Positions 1 to 8,106 of a DNA stretch of 35,994 nucleotides are shown here, one piece after another. The stretch is from Rhodospirillaceae bacterium (GTDB lineage Bacteria; Pseudomonadota; Alphaproteobacteria; Dongiales; Dongiaceae), in NCBI GenBank assembly GCA_008012315.1, contig SSEL01000050.1, forward strand, positions 1-35,994, written 5' to 3'. The position numbers and the translations under genes were made by a program. The stretch's first letter is position 1; each line of letters begins with the position of its first letter. Below the pieces are notes generated by a model. That model saw only the letters and a list, made by a program, of their open reading frames with translations, was not told the DNA's origin and ran no database searches.

Positions 1-386
1 GAGTTGGCTTTCCGTGCGCCGCGATAGACCGCGAAGGATCAAATTCCGGAAACCAACCAAAAAGACCAGTGTTTTCAATAGCCGGTGTTTTTGACGGTGT
101 GCCTGACGGTATAGAGAACGTCGGAAAATTTTTTTGCGCGCAATATCAATTGGTTATGGTACTAGGAAATAATCGAGTGGGAATAACGCGCGAACGTTAG
201 CAACAAACTCGCTACGCCCCCTCGCCCCGCTTGCGGGGAGAGGGTAGGGGTGAGGGGGCGAGTGGCATGGCGTCGCCGAGTAACGGCTGCCTCGGCCGGA
301 CCCAACTTCCGAACATCCAGACAGCTTCGCTGTGCCGGGCGATCACACCAGGATCGCTTCAGCCGCTTTAAGCCAACACGGACCAC
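1..386. other. intergenic leader region
   Basis: No gene is supported in this stretch. It holds one palindromic, C/G-rich repeat (216-259), listed separately, just ahead of the ABC-F gene. The first ~180 bases are more AT-rich and may hold the promoter of the ABC-F gene, but no clean -35/-10 pair was found. A long antisense reading frame runs across this region and the ABC-F gene; it matches no family and is a high-GC shadow. Confidence 0.6.
216..259. repeat. palindromic intergenic repeat (REP-like)
   Basis: The outer arms GCCCCCTC and GAGGGGGC enclose an inner hairpin CCCCGC-TT-GCGGGG followed by GAGAGGGTAGGGGT. Read on the minus strand it encodes the phrase LTPTLSPQAGRG, which is familiar from misannotated ORFs over a widespread intergenic repeat in GC-rich proteobacteria. 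That recognition is from memory; that it is a dispersed repeat in this genome cannot be shown from one copy. Confidence 0.7.
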
Positions 387-2030
387 ATGATTCGTCTCGA
401 TAACATCAGCAAGCAGAACGGCCATCAGATCCTCTTCATCGACGCCTCGATGGGCATCCAGAAGGGCGAGAAGGTGGGGCTTGTCGGACCGAACGGCGCC
501 GGCAAGACGACGCTTTTCCGCATGATCACGGCTCAGGACCGGCCCGATGATGGCCAGGTGTCGATCGATCCCGGCATGACGATCGGCTATTTCAGCCAGG
601 ATGTCGGCGAGATGTCCGGCCAGAGCGCGGTGGCGGCGGTGATGGATGGCGTCGGCCCGGTGAGCGCGCTGGCCACCGAAATGGCGAAGCTCGAAGCCGC
701 GATGGTCGATCCGGCCATGGCCGATCCCGACCAGGCCGGCGACATGGACGCGATTGTCGAACGCTATGGCGAGGTGCAGGGGCGCTTCGAGGAACTGGAT
801 GGCTATGCGCTGGATGCACGGGCGCGCGAGGTGCTCGCGGGCCTCAGCTTTAGCCAGGAACGCATGGACGCCGATGTCGGCCTGCTCTCCGGCGGCTGGA
901 AGATGCGCGTGGCGCTCGCCCGCATCCTGCTGATGCGGCCCGACGGCATGCTGCTGGACGAGCCCAGCAACCATCTCGATCTCGAAAGCCTGATCTGGCT
1001 GGAGGCTTTCCTCAAAAGCTATGACGGCGCCTTGCTGATGACCTCGCATGACCGCGCCTTCATGAACCGCATCATCGGCAAGGTGGTGGAGATCGATGGT
1101 GGGTCGCTCACCACCTATTCGGGCGATCTTGATTTCTACGATCAACAGCGTGCATTGGGCGAGAAGCAGCGGCAGGCGGCCTATGAGCGCCAGCAGGCGA
1201 TGCTCGCCAAGGAGATCAAGTTCATCGAGCGCTTCAAGGCGCGCGCTTCGCACGCCGCACAGGTGCAAAGCCGCGTGAAGAAGCTGGACAAGATCGAACG
1301 GGTGGAGCCACCCCGGCGCCGCCAGTCGATCCAGTTCGACTTCCGCACCCCGCCACGCTCGGGCGAGGACGTGGCGAGCCTCAAGAATGTGCATAAGGGC
1401 TATGGCAGCAAGCCGATCTATGCCGGGCTCGATTTCCAGCTGCGCCGCAAGGAACGCTGGTGCGTCCTCGGCGCCAATGGTGCCGGGAAATCGACGCTGC
1501 TGAAGCTGGTGGCGGGTGCGACGGGGCCCGACCAGGGCACGGTGACCATCGGCGCCAGCGTCAAGATGGGCTATTTCGCGCAGCATTCCATGGACCTGCT
1601 GGACGGCGAGGATACGGTCTTTGAATCGCTGGACGCATCCTTTCCGCAGGCCGGGCAAGGCGTCCTGCGGACCCTCGCCGGTTGCTTCGGCTTCTCCGGC
1701 GACGATGTCGAAAAACCCTGCCGCGTGCTCTCCGGCGGCGAGAAGGCGCGCCTGGTCATGGCCAAGATGCTATTCGACCCGCCGAATTTCCTGGTCCTCG
1801 ACGAACCGACCAACCACCTCGACATGGCAACCAAGGAGATGCTGGTCGCGGCGCTGGCGGAATTCGAAGGCACCATGCTCTTCGTCTCCCATGACCGCCA
1901 CTTCCTGGCCGCCCTCTCCAACCGTGTGCTGGAACTGGCGCCCGATGGCGTCCATCAGTTCAGCGGCGGCTACACCGAATATGTGGCCCGGACGGGGCAG
2001 GAAGCGCCGGGCTTGCACCCAGGCGGTTAG
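387..2030 (+). CDS. ABC-F family ATPase, YheS-like
   Basis: Soluble twin-ABC ATPase without membrane segments, 547 residues. ABC-F proteins act on the ribosome, binding near the E site to regulate or rescue translation. Domain 1: Walker A GPNGAGKTT (34-42), signature LSGGW (167-171), Walker B into DEPSNHLD (191-198). A charged linker rich in K, R, E and Q lies at about 241-328 (the P-site tRNA interaction motif of the family). Domain 2: GANGAGKST (362-370), LSGGE (448-452), DEPTNHLD (472-479). The LSGGW-KMR signature and the linker resemble E. coli YheS more than Uup or EttA. The protein ends shortly after domain 2, so a YheS/Uup-type C-terminal extension is absent. The start is the ATG at 387, with no strong Shine-Dalgarno. 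The subfamily is inferred; the ABC-F call is firm. Confidence 0.95.
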   Translation: MIRLDNISKQNGHQILFIDASMGIQKGEKVGLVGPNGAGKTTLFRMITAQDRPDDGQVSIDPGMTIGYFSQDVGEMSGQSAVAAVMDGVGPVSALATEMAKLEAAMVDPAMADPDQAGDMDAIVERYGEVQGRFEELDGYALDARAREVLAGLSFSQERMDADVGLLSGGWKMRVALARILLMRPDGMLLDEPSNHLDLESLIWLEAFLKSYDGALLMTSHDRAFMNRIIGKVVEIDGGSLTTYSGDLDFYDQQRALGEKQRQAAYERQQAMLAKEIKFIERFKARASHAAQVQSRVKKLDKIERVEPPRRRQSIQFDFRTPPRSGEDVASLKNVHKGYGSKPIYAGLDFQLRRKERWCVLGANGAGKSTLLKLVAGATGPDQGTVTIGASVKMGYFAQHSMDLLDGEDTVFESLDASFPQAGQGVLRTLAGCFGFSGDDVEKPCRVLSGGEKARLVMAKMLFDPPNFLVLDEPTNHLDMATKEMLVAALAEFEGTMLFVSHDRHFLAALSNRVLELAPDGVHQFSGGYTEYVARTGQEAPGLHPGG

Positions 2031-2448
2031 TGTGCGGCCAGGTCGTTCGCCGGCTTAACGAACAACGGGGACTGGGCTGATCTCGTCCTTGTCCAAGGCG
2101 CCGCTAGGATATCCTGCCGTTATGAACCTGCATCGACGTTAGGGTTCATCATGTCGAACTCGGAGCAGGTTGTCAGGTCATCCGAAGAGAGCGGCTGGTC
2201 TCGAGACATGGCCGTCGCGTTGTCGACCATTTGGTGGTCGCTGCCGTTACGCTTTGGCGATTTTGCGCGATCATCTCATGGGCAGAACCAATGCCCCTAT
2301 GTCAGAATGCCATCGCCAAGATAAAGTCGCCGGGAACGATTGAGGGGGAAGGATACTTGCATATGCGAGGGATATCCGAAGATTCGCTTTTTTAGAGGTA
2401 GATATCTGAATAGCGCGATTTTCCGCCAGCGCTGTCCGGAATAGCGTG
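2031..2448. other. intergenic region, no clear gene
   Basis: No convincing gene on either strand. Visible structure is limited to a 10-base palindrome AGGATATCCT (2106-2115) and an inverted repeat ATGAACC/GGTTCAT (2122-2128 and 2143-2149). A 74-codon minus-strand frame (2271-2495) shows no family resemblance and was not accepted. Confidence 0.5.
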
Positions 2449-2544
2449 ATGGTATATCGTGAAGGAGGCGAAGTGCTAACGGATGCAGCCATCAAAGAGA
2501 TGACAAAACGAAGGTCGCTGCGACGCCCTCCGAAGGAGGTCTGA
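2449..2544 (+). CDS. possible small ORF upstream of DUF2254 gene
   Basis: A 31-codon frame starting ATG at 2449 and ending TGA at 2542-2544, four bases before the TTG start of the DUF2254 gene. An in-frame GTG at 2473 has an excellent Shine-Dalgarno, AAGGAGG (2462-2468), which would give a basic 23-residue peptide (residues include KRR and LRR). Its last codons overlap the Shine-Dalgarno of the next gene, an arrangement suited to translational coupling or a leader peptide. No family is recognised. It could equally be a chance frame, since the reading frame stays open upstream to 2410 without a better start. Confidence 0.3.
   Translation: MVYREGGEVLTDAAIKEMTKRRSLRRPPKEV
2533..2540 (+). promoter_or_regulatory. 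Shine-Dalgarno that fixes a TTG start
   Basis: AAGGAGGT is a full anti-16S match, eight bases before TTG at 2549. It decides the rare TTG start of the DUF2254 gene, as no ATG occurs in the first codons. Confidence 0.8.
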
Positions 2545-2548
2545 GAGA

Positions 2549-3889
2549 TTGAGAGCTCGCCTTAAAAAGGCTCTGGAGGTATTGAGTGTCTCGTTCTGGG
2601 TGGTGCCCGGCGCCATCACATTCGCGGGAATCTGCCTGGCGATGGCGCTCGTATATGTCGATGCGAGCGGAGCACTGCCGGCCTGGCTCGTCAACAGCGC
2701 CTGGCTCTATAATGGCGGCAGCACCGGCGCGCGCACTCTGTTGGGTGCAGTGGCTTCATCGACCATTGGTGTCGCTGGCACCGTCTTTTCCATCACAATT
2801 GCCGCCCTTTCGTTAGCGGCAGGGCAGATGGGACCTCGGCTGCTTCGAAATTTCACGAAAGATCGCGGCAACCAAATTACGCTCGGAGCGTTCCTCGGAA
2901 CCTTCTCATATTCCCTGATGGTCCTTCGGACAGTGCGCGGAGAGGACGAGGGAGCCTTCGTCCCGCATCTTTCCCTCACTTTCGGCATCATTCTGGCGTT
3001 CGTATGCGTCGGCACGCTTGTCTATTTCGTCGGCCATATGGCTGGCCGCATCAACGTCGATACCGTCGTGGATTTGGTGAGCGACGATATGCGGAGGACA
3101 ATCGACCGTCTGACGGTCGACGAGCGACAGCCCGACCAGCCCACGCTCAGTTACTGGGAGGGCGCCACGGCCGTGACGGATGGCCGGCGAGGCTATCTGC
3201 AACAACTCGATACCGCCGGCTTAGCCTCCTGGGCTGCCGAGAACGACACAAGCATTCGCTTGCTCGTCAGGCCAGGCGACTACGTTTTCCCCGGCGCGCC
3301 TATAGCACTCGTCAAACCGATGGTGGAAGGGGTTGAGGAGGCAACCCGCAACGCCACCGCACTGGGTTCGCAGAGGGGAAGTTCTGCCGACATCGAATTC
3401 GCAGTGAGGCAACTCGTCGAGGTCGCCGTTCGAGCCCTGTCTCCGGGCATCAATGATCCGCTGACCGCGATTAGTGTCGTTGACCGCCTGGGAGCAGCAC
3501 TCTGCGATCTCGCTTCATGCCATCTGCCCACGGGAGTGGTGCTGCAGGAAGACCGGCCGGTTTTGATCGTTCCAAGCGTGGACTATGACGGCCTCGTCGA
3601 TACAATGTTTCATATGATCCGGCAGAACGGATCGCGCAGTATCGCAGTACTGGTTCGTATTTTGGAGGTGCTCACGGCGGTCGCCAGTCTTGAAGGCAGG
3701 CCTGACCGCATCGCAACTCTCCGGCGTCACGCTGATCTCGTACTTGACGACGCCAGCCGCGACATCGCCTCACCGGCTGACCTGAATGACATTCGGCGCC
3801 GCCATAAGGGATTTCTGGCAATGAAGGAGCATGGCCCTCTTGGCCACCTGGAAATAATGGCGTTCCCGAAGCCAGACAGGACCACCTAG
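2549..3889 (+). CDS. DUF2254 family membrane protein
   Basis: Predicted inner-membrane protein of unknown function, 446 residues. Four hydrophobic segments lie in the first ~170 residues (about 14-36, 64-88, 110-128 and 143-168), followed by a cytoplasmic or periplasmic domain of ~270 residues. Family hallmarks are the FSITIAALSLAAGQMGPRLL stretch after the second segment and ALSPGINDPLTAI in the soluble domain. The TTG start is chosen from the Shine-Dalgarno at 2533-2540. It stands alone: the ABC-F gene is >500 bases upstream, and the DNA-repair operon begins 167 bases downstream behind its own regulatory site. No function is claimed. Confidence 0.88.
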   Translation: MRARLKKALEVLSVSFWVVPGAITFAGICLAMALVYVDASGALPAWLVNSAWLYNGGSTGARTLLGAVASSTIGVAGTVFSITIAALSLAAGQMGPRLLRNFTKDRGNQITLGAFLGTFSYSLMVLRTVRGEDEGAFVPHLSLTFGIILAFVCVGTLVYFVGHMAGRINVDTVVDLVSDDMRRTIDRLTVDERQPDQPTLSYWEGATAVTDGRRGYLQQLDTAGLASWAAENDTSIRLLVRPGDYVFPGAPIALVKPMVEGVEEATRNATALGSQRGSSADIEFAVRQLVEVAVRALSPGINDPLTAISVVDRLGAALCDLASCHLPTGVVLQEDRPVLIVPSVDYDGLVDTMFHMIRQNGSRSIAVLVRILEVLTAVASLEGRPDRIATLRRHADLVLDDASRDIASPADLNDIRRRHKGFLAMKEHGPLGHLEIMAFPKPDRTT

Positions 3890-4030
3890 TATAAACGCTG
3901 CCTCCTCTTACGCGCCGTCAAGGCGCACCGAATTTGAGGCCCTTGTCCGATCATGCCGAGGGGGAAATGCTTCGGCCCGGTTTTCTTAACAAAGCAATGC
4001 CGCGCACATCGTCGTGAATTGACAGAGCTG

Positions 4031-4045
4031 GAACAAATAGCGAAC
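4031..4045 (+). promoter_or_regulatory. LexA (SOS) box, alphaproteobacterial type
   Basis: GAACAAATAGCGAAC is an exact GAAC-N7-GAAC direct repeat, the operator form known for alphaproteobacterial LexA (GTTC-N7-GTTC on the other strand). It ends 11 bases before the ATG of the radical SAM gene. A perfect -35-like TTGACA sits at 4019-4024, so the box would lie in the spacer/-10 zone, a classic repressor position; the -10 (GAACAT at 4042-4047 with a 17-base spacer) is weak, so the exact promoter is uncertain. The DNA-repair function of the two genes downstream supports the assignment. Confidence 0.75.
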
Positions 4046-4056
4046 ATGGCGAGGTT

Positions 4057-5283
4057 ATGGACGAAATTCTGACCAACAAGCTCCGGATCCTGGCCGACGC
4101 AGCGAAGTATGACGCCTCCTGTGCCTCGTCGGGCGCGGTGCGGCGCAACAAAGGTGCGTCGCCAGCCGACAAGGCGGGCTTGGGATCGACCAGCGGCATG
4201 GGGATTTGTCATGCCTATACGCCCGATGGGCGCTGCGTGTCTTTGCTCAAGATTCTGCTGACCAATTATTGCCTGTTTGATTGCGCCTATTGCATCAACC
4301 GGCGCTCGTCGAACGTCAAGCGGGCGCGCTTTCGCGTGGAGGAGGTCGTCCAGCTCACGGTGGAATTCTATAAACGGAATTACATCGAAGGCCTGTTTCT
4401 GTCCTCGGGAATCGTGCGGACGCCCAATGACACGATGGAGCAGCTCGTCCTGGTCGCGAAGACCTTGCGCCAGCAGCGCGGCTTTCGCGGCTATATCCAT
4501 CTGAAGACCATACCGGAGGCCGATCCGTGGTTGATCGAACAGGCCGGGCTCTGGGCCGACCGGCTGTCGATCAATATCGAGCTGCCGACCGCACAGGGCC
4601 TCGCGCGCCTCGCCCCCGAGAAGAACGGCGCCACCATCGCCACGGCCATGGGGCAGATGCATGAGCGCATCGCCCAGGCGCGCGATGAGCGGCGGCATTT
4701 TTCGCCGGCCGGTCAAAGCACCCAGATGATCGTCGGCGCGGATGACAGCACCGATGCGCATGTCCTTCAGACCAGCGACAGCCTGTATCGCAACTACGCG
4801 CTGAAACGCGTCTATTATTCCGCCTTCAGCCCGATCCCGGAGGCGAGCGCGCATCTGCCGCTGAAGCCGCCGCCCTTGCAACGGGAGAACCGGCTGTACC
4901 AGGCCGATTGGCTGCTGCGCTCTTATGGCTTCTCGGTCGAGGAGATTGCCGCCGGCGGCGAGAACGGCATGCTGCCGCTCGACATCGATCCCAAGCTGGC
5001 CTGGGCGCTGAAGAACCGGGACCGGTTTCCCGTCGACATCAACACCGCCGATCGCGAGATGCTGCTGCGCGTGCCGGGCCTCGGCAGCCGGGCCGTCGAC
5101 AAGATCCTGAGCGCGCGCCGCCATGTGGCACTGCGCCTGGCGGACCTGGCGCGGCTTACCACCGGCCTTGGGCGCGCCCGGGCCTTCCTGATCGCGGCGG
5201 ACCACCATCCCGCTTGCCTCATCGACCGCCTGGATTTGCGGCAGCAACTGGCAAAGCCCGCGGCACAGCTGAGCCTGTTCTGA
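4057..5283 (+). CDS. putative DNA repair/modification radical SAM protein (UDG-linked)
   Basis: Cytoplasmic radical SAM enzyme, 408 residues, of the class that travels with UdgX-type genes (TIGR03916, rSAM_link_UDG, named from memory). The [4Fe-4S] motif is C72-x3-C76-x2-C79 (CLFDCAYC), preceded by further cysteines (C22, C51, C60). The N-terminal KLRILADAAKYDASCASSG region is typical of the family. Near the C terminus, about 328-370, INTADREMLLRVPGLGSRAV is a helix-hairpin-helix motif like that of ComEA, implying DNA binding. The substrate is unknown. It is followed after 13 bases by the UdgX gene, so the two form an operon, and it is preceded by an SOS box. The start ATG 4057 has GCGAGG just upstream. 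Long antisense frames over it are shadows. Confidence 0.9.
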   Translation: MDEILTNKLRILADAAKYDASCASSGAVRRNKGASPADKAGLGSTSGMGICHAYTPDGRCVSLLKILLTNYCLFDCAYCINRRSSNVKRARFRVEEVVQLTVEFYKRNYIEGLFLSSGIVRTPNDTMEQLVLVAKTLRQQRGFRGYIHLKTIPEADPWLIEQAGLWADRLSINIELPTAQGLARLAPEKNGATIATAMGQMHERIAQARDERRHFSPAGQSTQMIVGADDSTDAHVLQTSDSLYRNYALKRVYYSAFSPIPEASAHLPLKPPPLQRENRLYQADWLLRSYGFSVEEIAAGGENGMLPLDIDPKLAWALKNRDRFPVDINTADREMLLRVPGLGSRAVDKILSARRHVALRLADLARLTTGLGRARAFLIAADHHPACLIDRLDLRQQLAKPAAQLSLF

Positions 5284-5296
5284 TGGCGGGACGGCC

Positions 5297-6745
5297 GTGA
5301 TGGCGGGGTGGCGCATCGCGCTCAAGCCCGGCGCGGATCTCGCCGGCTTTCGCCTGGCGGTGCGGCGGCTCGTCGCCGCAGCGGTGCCGCCGGAGGATGT
5401 CGTCTGGGAGATAGGCGATGCTCCCGATCTCTTCGGCGGCATCGGCAACGGGAGCGGCGTTGAGGCCGAGGAGAGCATCGAGACGGGTGAGGGCGGGCCG
5501 ATCGCTTTGCCGCGCGCGATGACCGCGCTGATCGAGGCTGTCATCTGCCACCGCGATCCCGAGCGATATGCGCTGCTCTATACATTGATCTGGCGGGTGC
5601 TGCACGGCGAGCGGGCCTTGCTGGAGGTCTCCAGCGATCCGCTCGTCCATCGTCTCGACCGGATGCGCAAGACGGTGGCGCGTGACCTCCATAAGATGCA
5701 TGCCTTTCTGCGCTTTCGCCGCGCCGAGACGCCGGATGGCGGCGAGCATTTCATCGCCTGGTTCGAGCCCGACCACTTCATCCTCGACGCCGCCGCACCG
5801 TTCTTTGTCGAGCGGTTCCGCGCCTTGACTTGGTCGATCCTGACGCCCGACGGGTCGCTGCATTGGAACGGCGCCGAACTCATTAGAGGCCCTGCCGCTG
5901 ATCGGCAGGACGCGCCGGACAGCGATCCGGTCGAAGCCGGCTGGCGGGGCTATTACGAGAGCACCTTCAACCCGGCGCGCCTCAATACCACCGTCATGCG
6001 CGGCCATATGCCGAAGAAATATTGGCACGCCATGCCGGAGACGGCGGCCATCCCGCATCTCGTGCAATCGGCGCAGGCGCGCGTCAAAACCATGCTGGAG
6101 ACCGAGGCCGCTTTGCCGCTCAAACGGCAGCCGGCGAAAGCCGTCGCCGCCATGGCCAAACAGGCGCCGGAAAGCCTCGACGCGCTGAACCGCATCATCG
6201 CGGCGGCAGCACCCTTCGTGCCCGGTGCGACCCGCGCGGTGCTCGGCGAAGGGCCAATGGCGCCGGAGATCGCCTTTGTCGGCGAGCAGCCGGGGGATCA
6301 GGAGGATCTGCAGGGAAGGCCTTTTGTCGGACCGGCCGGCCAGTTGCTGGATCGTGCCCTGAAAGATGCCGGCATCGATCGCGGCAAAAGCTATCTGACC
6401 AACGCCGTGAAGCATTTCAAATTCGAGCAGCGCGGCAAGCGCCGCATCCACCAGAAGCCGACCACCGGAGAGGTGACACATTATCGATGGTGGCTGTTGA
6501 AGGAACTCGATTTCGTGCAGCCCCGGCTGGTCGTCGCGCTTGGCGGCACGGCGGCGCTAGCACTGTCCGGCAGGGCGATGCCGATCACACGCTCACGCGG
6601 CGAAGCCACATTCGGGACTCGGCGCGGCTATATCACCCTCCACCCGGCCTATATGCTGCGCCTTCCCGACGCGGCGGCGCAGGCGGCGGCCTATGAATCG
6701 TTTGTGGCAGACCTGCGTCGCAGCCGGGAGCTCGCAAGCGCTTAA
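5297..6745 (+). CDS. udgX: DUF4130-UdgX fusion: uracil-DNA binding/glycosylase family protein
   Basis: Two-domain protein, 482 residues from GTG 5297 (481 from ATG 5300; both starts are plausible). Residues ~1-250 form the DUF4130 domain (TIGR03915-type) with the RMRKTVARDLHKMHAFLRFR core and MPKKYWHAMPE segment. Residues ~300-482 form the UDG-family domain: motif A GEQPGDQED (329-337) and the UdgX-specific loop KRRIH (381-385). In Mycobacterium smegmatis UdgX, the histidine of KRRIH bonds covalently to the uracil-excised site and locks the enzyme on DNA; H385 is present here, so the same chemistry is expected. It shares an operon with the radical SAM gene. Its role would be uracil recognition in damaged DNA; the function of the DUF4130 half is unknown. 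Confidence 0.93.
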   Translation: MMAGWRIALKPGADLAGFRLAVRRLVAAAVPPEDVVWEIGDAPDLFGGIGNGSGVEAEESIETGEGGPIALPRAMTALIEAVICHRDPERYALLYTLIWRVLHGERALLEVSSDPLVHRLDRMRKTVARDLHKMHAFLRFRRAETPDGGEHFIAWFEPDHFILDAAAPFFVERFRALTWSILTPDGSLHWNGAELIRGPAADRQDAPDSDPVEAGWRGYYESTFNPARLNTTVMRGHMPKKYWHAMPETAAIPHLVQSAQARVKTMLETEAALPLKRQPAKAVAAMAKQAPESLDALNRIIAAAAPFVPGATRAVLGEGPMAPEIAFVGEQPGDQEDLQGRPFVGPAGQLLDRALKDAGIDRGKSYLTNAVKHFKFEQRGKRRIHQKPTTGEVTHYRWWLLKELDFVQPRLVVALGGTAALALSGRAMPITRSRGEATFGTRRGYITLHPAYMLRLPDAAAQAAAYESFVADLRRSRELASA

Positions 6746-6845
6746 GCCGCGTGACGATGCTGCCTCAAAATCCCCGTTGCCGTCGATCGATGGCGACGGT
6801 AGCGTTGAGCAAATCCAATACCTTCCCCGCGCATAGGATGCCACC

Positions 6846-7238
6846 ATGCCGCATTACACCGCGATCGTCACCTTGCTTGCTGTCCTCTTCTACTTCTTCG
6901 TGGCGACGCGCGTTGCGGCGGCGCGCGGCAAGTTCAACGTGAAGCTTCCGGCGATTGCCGGCCATCCCGACTTCGAGCGCGTTTTTCGCGTGCAGATGAA
7001 CATGCTCGAATGGATGCCGATTTTCCTGGTGACGCTCTGGCTTTGCGCGATCTATCTCAACGACATCGTGGCAGCAACGCTCGGCCTGGTCTGGATCGGT
7101 GGGCGCATCTGGTACTATATCGGCTACAGCAAAGCCGTGGAAAAGCGCCTGCCCGGTTTCGCCATCCAGGCGACTGTCTGCGTCCTGCTGTTCATCTGCG
7201 CCATCGCCGGCATCATCCTGCATTGGCCGGCTGGCTGA
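6846..7238 (+). CDS. MAPEG family membrane protein
   Basis: Small integral membrane protein, 130 residues, with four hydrophobic helices (about 5-22, 56-74, 78-96 and 108-126). The family signature is the R-x2-N-x2-E pattern in FRVQMNMLEWMPIFL, followed by the GRIWYYIGYS segment. Bacterial MAPEG proteins are related to microsomal glutathione transferases; some act on hydrophobic electrophiles with glutathione, but the substrate here is unknown. The start ATG 6846 has AGGATG seven bases upstream. It stands 100 bases after udgX; co-transcription is possible but not shown. Confidence 0.9.
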   Translation: MPHYTAIVTLLAVLFYFFVATRVAAARGKFNVKLPAIAGHPDFERVFRVQMNMLEWMPIFLVTLWLCAIYLNDIVAATLGLVWIGGRIWYYIGYSKAVEKRLPGFAIQATVCVLLFICAIAGIILHWPAG

Positions 7239-7276
7239 CCGGGATCGACGGCAATTCGGCAGACCGTCAGTATCAC

Positions 7277-7338
7277 TAGAGCGCGATCGTCTTTGATGGA
7301 AGGATTATGCTTCCATCAAAGACGTGAATCGCCCTCTA
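7277..7338. repeat. long interrupted palindrome (MITE/REP-like)
   Basis: Perfect 15-base arms CGTCTTTGATGGAAG (7288-7302) and CTTCCATCAAAGACG (7310-7324) flank a 7-base loop. Outer arms TAGAGCGCGAT (7277-7287) and ATCGCCCTCTA (7328-7338) pair at 10 of 11 positions with a 3-base bulge (7325-7327). The layout (TAGAGC outer end, near-perfect hairpin) resembles dispersed palindromic elements of alphaproteobacterial genomes. It is not a standard terminator, as no T-run follows on either strand. Confidence 0.7.
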
Positions 7339-7448
7339 TCTTATGGATGAGAGGCGGATACAATGAATCACGACGCGTCCCGCGCCGTGGCGGCGTCCTA
7401 CCGACGATATTGACAAACGAGAACAGCGGTCGCGAAGGTGCTGGCACC

Positions 7449-7883
7449 ATGACGGTAGCAAAGGGCCAAGCGGTGGAAGGAAACGAAGATAAGACGCCAT
7501 CCCAGCTGATCGACGCGCGCATCAACGAGCTGAAGGATTGGCGCGGCGAGATGCTCGCCCGCATCCGCGCGCTTATCAAAGAGGCCGATCCCGAGGTAGT
7601 CGAGACCTGGAAGTGGCGTGGCGTACCGGTATGGGAACATAGCGGAATCATCTGCACCGGCGAGACCTACAAGACCGCCGTGAAGCTGACCTTCGCCAAG
7701 GGTGCTTCGTTGGCGGATCCGGCAGGGCTTTTCAATGCCAGCCTTGAGGGCAACACCCGCCGGGCGATCGATCTCCATGAGGGCGACAGGATCGATGAAA
7801 GGGCCCTGAAGGTGCTTTTTCCCGCCGCCGCGACATTGAACACCGCTTCAGCCGCCAGGCGATCGCGGAAAAAGCCTGGATAG
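7449..7883 (+). CDS. DUF1801 domain-containing protein
   Basis: Small soluble protein, 144 residues. The core matches the DUF1801/YdhG-like fold: an LIDARINELKDWRGEMLARIRALI helix, then PEVVETWKWRGVPVWEHSGIICTGETYKTAVKLTF, and a basic C-terminal tail. Family members are small single-domain proteins of unresolved role, some with frataxin-like structure. The ATG at 7449 is preferred over upstream starts because AAGG lies ~8 bases before it and the family homology begins soon after; upstream codons overlap the palindromic repeat. It is followed by ~220 bases without a gene. Confidence 0.82.
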   Translation: MTVAKGQAVEGNEDKTPSQLIDARINELKDWRGEMLARIRALIKEADPEVVETWKWRGVPVWEHSGIICTGETYKTAVKLTFAKGASLADPAGLFNASLEGNTRRAIDLHEGDRIDERALKVLFPAAATLNTASAARRSRKKPG

Positions 7884-8106
7884 AGGCTCGGTCGGGCTGT
7901 CTCGTCGGGCGCCGCAGCGCCGCCGACGATTGGGCTGGACGTTCGGTGCGCATTATCGCTACAGATCAAGCGATATAAGGATTTGACCGGTGCGGATCGG
8001 TGGACTGTCCCGCGCGGCAGAAAATCTTTGTTAATATCAAGGCTCTAGGTAGAGTATGAGCGAATGAGCATGGGTGAAATGCCGCATCTATCCTCCAGGG
8101 GAGCCG

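Noticed and set aside
162..1658. Long minus-strand frame (498 codons) across the ABC-F gene
   Set aside because: Fully antisense to a clear ABC-F gene, no family motifs, arises from high GC; its N-terminal-most translated phrase comes from the intergenic repeat.
2271..2495. 74-codon minus-strand ORF upstream of DUF2254
   Set aside because: No Shine-Dalgarno, no family resemblance, overlaps the candidate leader ORF on the other strand.
3886..5544. 552-codon minus-strand frame across the rSAM gene, and 5219-6481 across udgX
   Set aside because: Antisense to genes with unmistakable motifs (CLFDCAYC, KRRIH); low-complexity, histidine- and arginine-rich shadow sequence.
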